Positions 7,068 through 11,342 of a stretch of 11,342 bases of DNA are shown here, one piece after another. Where the stretch lies: positions 1 through 11,342 of the forward strand of contig JAFGEY010000276.1 in NCBI GenBank assembly GCA_016931365.1, in the 5' to 3' direction. The notes beneath the pieces were generated by a model. It ran no database searches. It had not been told where the DNA came from and was given only the letters and a program-made list of their open reading frames with translations. This DNA is from Anaerolineae bacterium (GTDB lineage: Bacteria > Chloroflexota > Anaerolineae > JAFGEY01). The translations under genes and the position numbers were made by a program. Position 1 is the stretch's first letter. Each line of letters opens with the position of its first letter.

Positions 7068-7115
7068 AAGAAACCAGGTTTTGGCAAGCGAACTTTCGCA
7101 AAAACCTGGTTTCTT
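7068..7115. terminator. Long perfect hairpin between convergent genes, probable terminator
   Basis: AAGAAACCAGGTTTT (7068-7082) and AAAACCTGGTTTCTT (7101-7115) are perfect 15-bp inverted repeats. Their 18-nt loop itself contains a small stem (GCGAA / TTCGC, 7088-7092 and 7095-7099). The hairpin lies 8 bp after the ATPase stop codon and 20 bp before the stop codon of the dehydrogenase on the other strand. Read on the - strand the stem ends in TTTCTTTTTA, a good U-rich tail for the dehydrogenase operon. On the + strand the tail is weaker (TTTCTTCAAGATTTT). A bidirectional terminator is most likely. The complex palindrome may also be a dispersed repeat used as a terminator. Confidence 0.75.
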
Positions 7116-7135
7116 CAAGATTTTCAAAAAGTATC

Positions 7136-8095
7136 TTAAAACCCTCTCAGTTTATCCACTTGGTTGCGCAGCGGGAACTCGCCGTGCGTATACCTGGCCA
7201 GATTTTCCTTGAAAATCTCACAGATCGCCGGTCCTTCAAACTGGCTGCCGCCGGCGATGTGCGGTGTAATGAGCAGGTTGGGTACGTCCCACAGCGGGCT
7301 GTCCTCGGGCAGCGGCTCCTGTACGAACACATCGAGCGCGGCCCCAGCCAGGCGACCTTTGTGCAACGCCGCAGCCAAAGCCGTTTCGTCGATGATGCCG
7401 CCGCGCGAGATGCCGACCAAAATCGTCGACGGCTTGAGCTGCGCCAGCTCCGGCGCGCCGATCAGCCCGGCGTTTTGGGGCGTATAGGGCACCGTCACCA
7501 CCACCACATCAGACTCGGCCAGCAATGTATGGAGGCCATCCAGTCCATCGACACGTTCAACATAGCCGGTTTTTTCGCCAGGAAAGGCATCGACGGCGAC
7601 GATCCGCATGTCAAAGGCCTGGGCGCGTTTGGCGACTGCGCGTCCCACCGTGCCCAAGCCAACAATGCCCATCGTTTTGCCGGTCAACTCGATCAGGCGA
7701 GGGCGCGCTCGTGCGGCCCAATGATGTCCAGGCTGGGCGAGGATACATTCGCGGATGCCACGCGTAAAAGCCAGTACCATCCCCATCACCGAGTCGGCGA
7801 GGCAGGCGCCGTGCGTGCCCCGCGCGCTGGTCAAGATGACCGGGCCGTCGCGCAGTTCGGGAATCGCCAAAAATCGGTCTACGCCACTGCTCGGCGATTG
7901 CAGCCATTTCAGCTTTTTCGCCGTCAAAAACTGCTCACGCCCCAGCCAACCGAAATAAACTTGGGCCTCAGGCAACGCTGCATCCAGCACCGCGCGATCT
8001 GCGCAATGTGTGAACTGCACCTCAGGGTAAACGCCTTTCAATTCGTCAATGACCTGCTCCAGGCCCAACCCGTTTGGACCAATGACAACGCGCAT
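7136..8095 (-). CDS. D-isomer-specific 2-hydroxyacid dehydrogenase (NAD-dependent type)
   Basis: This 319-residue cytoplasmic oxidoreductase has the usual family length. It would interconvert a 2-hydroxyacid and a 2-oxoacid using NAD(H). The substrate-binding half holds about residues 1-97 and 285-319. The inserted Rossmann domain carries GLGTVG (146-151) with Asp169 at the end of the second strand, typical of NAD preference. The catalytic triad is visible: Arg231 in ISRGGIID, Glu260 in QEPLP and His279 in TPHIAGG. The start ATG (complement of 8093-8095) has an excellent GGAGG five bases upstream (complement of 8101-8105). It lies 41 bp downstream of the GH3 gene on the same strand and is probably its operon partner. 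The substrate (glyoxylate, hydroxypyruvate, a sugar acid or other) cannot be told from the sequence. Confidence 0.93.
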   Translation of the reverse strand: MRVVIGPNGLGLEQVIDELKGVYPEVQFTHCADRAVLDAALPEAQVYFGWLGREQFLTAKKLKWLQSPSSGVDRFLAIPELRDGPVILTSARGTHGACLADSVMGMVLAFTRGIRECILAQPGHHWAARARPRLIELTGKTMGIVGLGTVGRAVAKRAQAFDMRIVAVDAFPGEKTGYVERVDGLDGLHTLLAESDVVVVTVPYTPQNAGLIGAPELAQLKPSTILVGISRGGIIDETALAAALHKGRLAGAALDVFVQEPLPEDSPLWDVPNLLITPHIAGGSQFEGPAICEIFKENLARYTHGEFPLRNQVDKLRGF

Positions 8096-8136
8096 TCTTT
8101 CCTCCCGAAATAAGTCTTTATAACCTCAACGACAAT

Positions 8137-10761
8137 CTATTCGGCAATTGGGGTAATCTCTCCCACCACGTTCAGTGTTGTACATGCGACCTGCACGCTG
8201 TCTGGGCTGTCACCGACTGTGGGTTGGCGACCGCCTACAGCGATTTGGAACGCCCCTGGCTCGACCACGCGCCGGCCCGCGTCATCGATTAACGAAAGCT
8301 GGCGCGGCGCGATCTCAAACGTCACACTTTGCGACTCGCCTGCCGCCAGATGAACGCGCTTGAACCCGCACAACTGGCGGATCGGCACCGGCACCGACGC
8401 TTCGAGATCGGTCACGTACAACTGCACCACTTCGTCGCCGTCCACCTCGCCGACGTTCCGGACCTCGACGCTGACCGCAACGCCCTCACCCGCGGCAATC
8501 GTGTCGGTGCTTGGAGTGAAGTTGCGATACGAGAACTCGGTATAACTGAGGCCAAAGCCAAAGGGATAAAGCGGCTCACCACGGAAATAGCGGTAGGTAT
8601 GCCCTTCCATATCATAGTCGTCAAAGGGCGGCAGGTCACCCACCGATTTGTAAAAGGTCACCGGCAGCCGCCCGGCGGGGTTATAGTCGCCAAAGAGCAC
8701 GTCGGCCAGCGCCGTGCCGCCCGCTTCGCCGGGATACCAGGCTTCAACAATGGCCGATATGTTTTCTTGCGCCCAATTGACAGCCAATGCGCTGCCGTTG
8801 GTCAGCACCAGCACCACTGGCTTGCCCAGCGCATGCACCTTTTCGAGCAGCGCCTGCTGCGGCGCGGCCAGACCAATGTCGGTGCGGTCGCCGCCGGCAA
8901 AGCCCGGCACGTGAATCGGCATTTCCTCGCCCTCTAGTCCGGCGGTGAGACCCATCACCATCACCACCACCTCAGCGTTTCGAGCTGCATCGAGGGCGGG
9001 CGTCTCATAATCGACGCCGGGCACAGCCCAAAGGATCTGCATCTGCGGGTCGGCGTCGGTGCTCGACATTTCAAGCCGAATCGGGTACAGCCGCCCGGCC
9101 TCCAGTGCGATGTCTTTGGTCTGGGTAATCGGGTGGTGTTCGCCGCGATACTCGACCACCGGTTCGCCGTCCAGTTCCAGGTGATAGGCGTTAAAGCCCC
9201 TGGCCCCTAGCTTGTAGACTCCGCTGACTGGCGGGATGAGGTAGCCTTCCCAGCGCACTGAGAAGGGATCGCCCCGCTCGCCACTGACCGGCGTGGCCAG
9301 CTTCCAACTGAAATCGACCAGCGGATCGACACCCACACGGGCAGGATCGCCTGCAAACTTTTCATTGGCAAAATAGGCTGCGGTCAGGCCGGTTTGTTCG
9401 GCGTCGGCGCACAGTGGGCGCAGGCAAGCCGACGGCACCGGCACCAACGGCGGGATACCCTCGGCGATGTGGCAGCCACGTGCAGCATAGACGACAGTGT
9501 CTTTTGATACTTTGCGACGAATACCCTCTAACGGCGTAATGCCCTCGGCCGGCGTGCCATTGTAATTGCCTTCCAACACCAGCAGGTCGTCGATGTTGGG
9601 GCCGATCACGGCGACGGAGCTGATGTTTTTGCTCAACGGCAGCAATCGGCCACCTTGCGGCCGCTCATCGTTTTTGAGCAAGACGATCGACTCGCGGGCG
9701 GCTTGCAAGGCCAGCGCTTGATGCTCCGGCGAGTTGACTACCGCGTAGGGAATCTGGCTGTATGGCACCCGCTCTGGCGGGTCAAACATGCCCAGGCGGA
9801 AGCGGGCGATGAACAGCCGCTTGACTGACCGGTCAATGGTCGCTTCGTCGATCAGTCCCAGTTTGGCTGCTTCGACCAGGGCCGGATAGGTGACGCCGCA
9901 GTTAAGGTCGCAGCCATTTTTCACCGCCAGGGACGCCGCCTCTTCGGGCGTATCAACCAACTTGTGGTTGGCCCAGATGTCGCGGATGGCCCAACAGTCC
10001 GAGACGGCATAGGCATCCAACCCGGTCGCGCCGCCAAAGCCCCACTCGTCGCGCAAAATCTTGAGCAGCAGCGTCGGGCTGGCGCAGCAGGCTTCGCCGT
10101 TGGTGCGGTTGTAGGCGCCCATCACCGAGACCGCGCCGCTTTCTTGCACCAATGCTTTGAACGCAGGCAAGTAGGTCTCGCGCAGGTCGCGTTCGTCCAC
10201 ACGGGCGTCAAAAGTGTGGCGATCCGGCTCGGGGCCGCTGTGGACGGCATAATGTTTGGCCGTGGCGACCAGCTTTAGATACCTGGGATCATCGCCCTGC
10301 AAGCCCTTGACAAACTCGACGCCCATCCGCGCCGTGAGATATGGGCACTCACCGTAGGTTTCCTGACCGCGCCCCCAGCGTGGGTCTCTGAAAATATTGA
10401 CGTTGGGACTCCAAAAGGTCAGCCCGGTGTAAATTCGGCGCACGCCTCGTCGCAAAAAGTCGTGGTGCTTGGCCCGTGCTTCATCCGAGATGGCTGTGGA
10501 AATCTGGCGCATTAGAACTGTATTCCACGTAGCGGCCAGTCCAATCGCCTGCGGAAAGACCGTGGCGATCCCCGCGCGGCTCACGCCGTGCAGGCACTCG
10601 TTCCACCAGTTATATTCGGGGATGCCCAGCCGCTCGATTGCTGGAGCATCATAGACCATCTGAGAGACTTTTTCTTCGAGCGTCATCCGGGAAATCAAGT
10701 CCGATACACGGTCGCGAACAGGAACAGACGGATTTTGATACGGCAGTTGTTCGATAGTCAT
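8137..10761 (-). CDS. GH3 family beta-glycosidase (beta-xylosidase/beta-glucosidase type) with PA14 insertion
   Basis: This 874-residue glycoside hydrolase would release terminal sugars from beta-linked oligosaccharides. The N-terminal TIM-barrel domain (about 8-325) includes YNWWNECLHGVSRAG (50-64), KH (169-170) and the nucleophile Asp255 in VSDCWA. The WNECLHG and SDCWA patterns resemble the beta-xylosidase/arabinosidase branch of GH3, but substrate is not fixed by this. The second alpha/beta domain (about 350-700) is interrupted by a PA14 domain (about 453-590) and resumes with GLEGEEMP (608-615) and GFAGGDRTDI (620-629), where the acid/base Glu is expected. A fibronectin III-like domain (about 754-845) closes the protein. 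An extra six or so residues (GATGLDA, 244-250) precede the nucleophile strand. There is no signal peptide, so the enzyme is probably cytoplasmic and acts on imported oligosaccharides. ATG (complement of 10759-10761) has GGAGGG six bases upstream. It is first in a likely operon with the dehydrogenase. Confidence 0.95.
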   Translation of the reverse strand: MTIEQLPYQNPSVPVRDRVSDLISRMTLEEKVSQMVYDAPAIERLGIPEYNWWNECLHGVSRAGIATVFPQAIGLAATWNTVLMRQISTAISDEARAKHHDFLRRGVRRIYTGLTFWSPNVNIFRDPRWGRGQETYGECPYLTARMGVEFVKGLQGDDPRYLKLVATAKHYAVHSGPEPDRHTFDARVDERDLRETYLPAFKALVQESGAVSVMGAYNRTNGEACCASPTLLLKILRDEWGFGGATGLDAYAVSDCWAIRDIWANHKLVDTPEEAASLAVKNGCDLNCGVTYPALVEAAKLGLIDEATIDRSVKRLFIARFRLGMFDPPERVPYSQIPYAVVNSPEHQALALQAARESIVLLKNDERPQGGRLLPLSKNISSVAVIGPNIDDLLVLEGNYNGTPAEGITPLEGIRRKVSKDTVVYAARGCHIAEGIPPLVPVPSACLRPLCADAEQTGLTAAYFANEKFAGDPARVGVDPLVDFSWKLATPVSGERGDPFSVRWEGYLIPPVSGVYKLGARGFNAYHLELDGEPVVEYRGEHHPITQTKDIALEAGRLYPIRLEMSSTDADPQMQILWAVPGVDYETPALDAARNAEVVVMVMGLTAGLEGEEMPIHVPGFAGGDRTDIGLAAPQQALLEKVHALGKPVVLVLTNGSALAVNWAQENISAIVEAWYPGEAGGTALADVLFGDYNPAGRLPVTFYKSVGDLPPFDDYDMEGHTYRYFRGEPLYPFGFGLSYTEFSYRNFTPSTDTIAAGEGVAVSVEVRNVGEVDGDEVVQLYVTDLEASVPVPIRQLCGFKRVHLAAGESQSVTFEIAPRQLSLIDDAGRRVVEPGAFQIAVGGRQPTVGDSPDSVQVACTTLNVVGEITPIAE

Positions 10762-10811
10762 TCTGCACCCTCCACAAGTTGGCTAGCTCGTTCCATTGTT
10801 TCTCGTCGACT

Positions 10812-10840
10812 ATTATATACTGAGTGGCTGTTTTTGTCAT
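10812..10840 (-). promoter_or_regulatory. Putative sigma70-type promoter of the GH3-dehydrogenase operon
   Basis: On the - strand ATGACA (complement of 10835-10840) and a perfect TATAAT (complement of 10812-10817) are spaced by 17 bp. Transcription would start near 10805, about 44 nt before the GH3 start codon, leaving room for its Shine-Dalgarno sequence. No operator with clear symmetry was seen. A short open frame with its own Shine-Dalgarno starts on the same ATGACA, so the hexamer match could be partly accidental. Confidence 0.6.
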
Positions 10841-10851
10841 ATATGAGTCTC

Positions 10852-10985
10852 CTGAAAAAAGTCGATTTCAACGCAAGACACCAAGGTGCGAAGACGCAAA
10901 GTATACTGAATAACTGACAAAAATCGTTCTTAATCACAAGAACTAGGCGTCTTGGCGGCTTCGCCTTTGCGTTGAGCTTTTTCAG
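10852..10985. repeat. Imperfect inverted-repeat (MITE-like) element of about 135 bp
   Basis: The two ends are diverged copies of one another in opposite orientation. The left copy contains CTGAAAAA (10852-10859), TCAACGCAA (10868-10876) and AAGACGC (10891-10897). The right copy, read on the - strand, shows CTGAAAAA (complement of 10978-10985), TCAACGCAA (complement of 10967-10975) and AAGACGC (complement of 10947-10953), in the same order. The centre (about 10900-10940) is AT-rich and has no gene. This type of CGCAAAG / CCAAGACGC sequence is, from memory, common as dispersed intergenic repeats in many bacteria. No target-site duplication is obvious. Confidence 0.6.
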
Positions 10986-10986
10986 T

Positions 10987-11325
10987 GGAAACCTGATACT
11001 CGACTGGATTCCACCTGGAGCAATAAGGTGGTGTCAATTGCCGCTGGAAGCCGACCCGATCGGTGCCGTGTGGAAGCTATTCTGGGTGGGCGTGATGTAC
11101 CAGTCGGTGTTCAGCCTCATGCACAACCTGTGAATTATCTGGCCTTTCTTCCACGGCGTCGGCGTGATGATGGATTTCGCAGTCAACATTGGCGCAACAA
11201 ACCGGGTTGCTGCCGAGTTCCCCGGGGCGGTAGGGACGCTGTTCCTGATGGCGGCGGTCGGGATGCTATTGATACAGACAGCCCGGCGACGTCAGCGCCC
11301 CGGCCTCACTTTGTCCCGTAGATGA
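10987..11325 (+). pseudogene. Broken gene for a small membrane protein, interrupted by in-frame TGA
   Basis: One frame reads a membrane-protein-like sequence across an internal TGA at 11131-11133 and ends at TGA 11323-11325. Before the stop it encodes LEADPIGAVWKLFWVGVMY and then QSVFSLMHNL. After it the frame continues with IIWPFFHGVGVMMDFAVNIG, then GTLFLMAAVGMLLIQ and a basic tail TARRRQR. Three hydrophobic segments and a GC-rich third codon position persist on both sides of the stop, so the two halves look like one former gene. No start codon with a Shine-Dalgarno is apparent, and the frame runs at its left into the inverted-repeat element, which may have removed the true 5' end. I do not recognise the family. 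Two separate small proteins, or a base-call error (TGG to TGA), remain possible. The last 17 bases of the window show nothing. Confidence 0.55.
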
Positions 11326-11342
11326 GGCTGATGTTGCCGAGC

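Noticed and set aside
6334..7101. Open frame of 255 codons on the - strand opposite the ATPase 3' part
   Set aside because: It lies antisense to the highly conserved P-type ATPase hinge and last membrane helices and shows no domain.
7160..8113. Open frame of 317 codons on the + strand opposite the dehydrogenase
   Set aside because: The - strand frame has an intact Rossmann fold, catalytic triad and Shine-Dalgarno. The + strand product is Arg/Gln/His-rich without motifs.
8329..8937. Open frame of 202 codons on the + strand opposite the GH3 C-terminal region
   Set aside because: It is antisense to conserved GH3 and FnIII-like sequence and is a compositional shadow.
11131..11133. Recoding of the in-frame TGA (Trp or selenocysteine)
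   Set aside because: All intact genes here read as standard code, no SECIS-like element was apparent after it, and no start signal is visible for the gene. Decay or a sequencing error is simpler.
11028..11321. Open frame of 97 codons on the + strand at the right edge
   Set aside because: The product is Arg/Pro-rich with no motif, while another frame of the same DNA encodes hydrophobic membrane-like sequence.
11306..11341. Possible C-terminus (LGNISLIYGTK, stop) of a - strand gene entering from the right edge
   Set aside because: Only 11 codons are visible, which is too few to support a gene, and they overlap the + strand frame. Sequence beyond the window would be needed.
1..11342. CRISPR arrays, tRNA/rRNA genes, transposases
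   Set aside because: No regularly spaced direct repeats, no tRNA-like cloverleaf or rRNA segments noticed, and no transposase-like protein in any frame.

Overview
This window looks like a chromosomal segment of a Chloroflexota bacterium, most likely Anaerolineae or a relative. The assignment rests on protein style, not on a marker gene. It contains an acidic TPR-type protein carrying repeated P-[DA]-W-L motifs, a lipoprotein with a CGPTPSPTSTPT-like linker leading into WD40 propellers, and a Zn/Cd-type P-ATPase with a four-cysteine insertion of a kind I recall from Chloroflexota and Deinococci. No rRNA, tRNA, CRISPR array or transposase gene was seen.

Left part (1-3677, + strand): the 3' end of a TPR/PDWL-motif protein, a Crp/Fnr-type regulator, and a 660-residue WD40 lipoprotein with 14 recognisable blades. 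The gaps are 55 and 33 bp, so co-transcription is possible. A 232-bp intergenic stretch follows and holds a cluster of GC-rich hairpins.

Centre (3910-7115, + strand): a metal-resistance pair. A MerR-family regulator is followed by a Zn2+/Cd2+/Pb2+ P1B-ATPase. The ATPase promoter starts on the regulator's stop codon. It has perfect TTGACA and TATAAT hexamers separated by 20 bp and an inverted repeat between them, which is the classic architecture of a MerR-activated metal promoter. The regulator lacks the usual metal-binding cysteines and has a Cys/His-containing C-terminal domain of about 137 residues that I do not recognise; this is the most interesting point in the window. The ATPase ends at a long perfect hairpin that separates it from the convergent genes on the other strand.

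Right part (7136-10761, - strand): a probable two-gene operon, transcribed right to left. The first gene is a family GH3 beta-glycosidase (beta-xylosidase/beta-glucosidase type) with an inserted PA14 domain and no signal peptide. The second is a D-isomer-specific 2-hydroxyacid dehydrogenase. Both have strong Shine-Dalgarno sequences, and a good sigma70-type promoter lies upstream of the GH3 gene. This suggests intracellular hydrolysis of imported plant-type oligosaccharides.

Right edge (10850-11342): no intact gene. It holds an imperfect inverted-repeat element of about 135 bp and then a membrane-protein reading frame on the + strand, broken by an in-frame TGA, which looks like a decayed gene.
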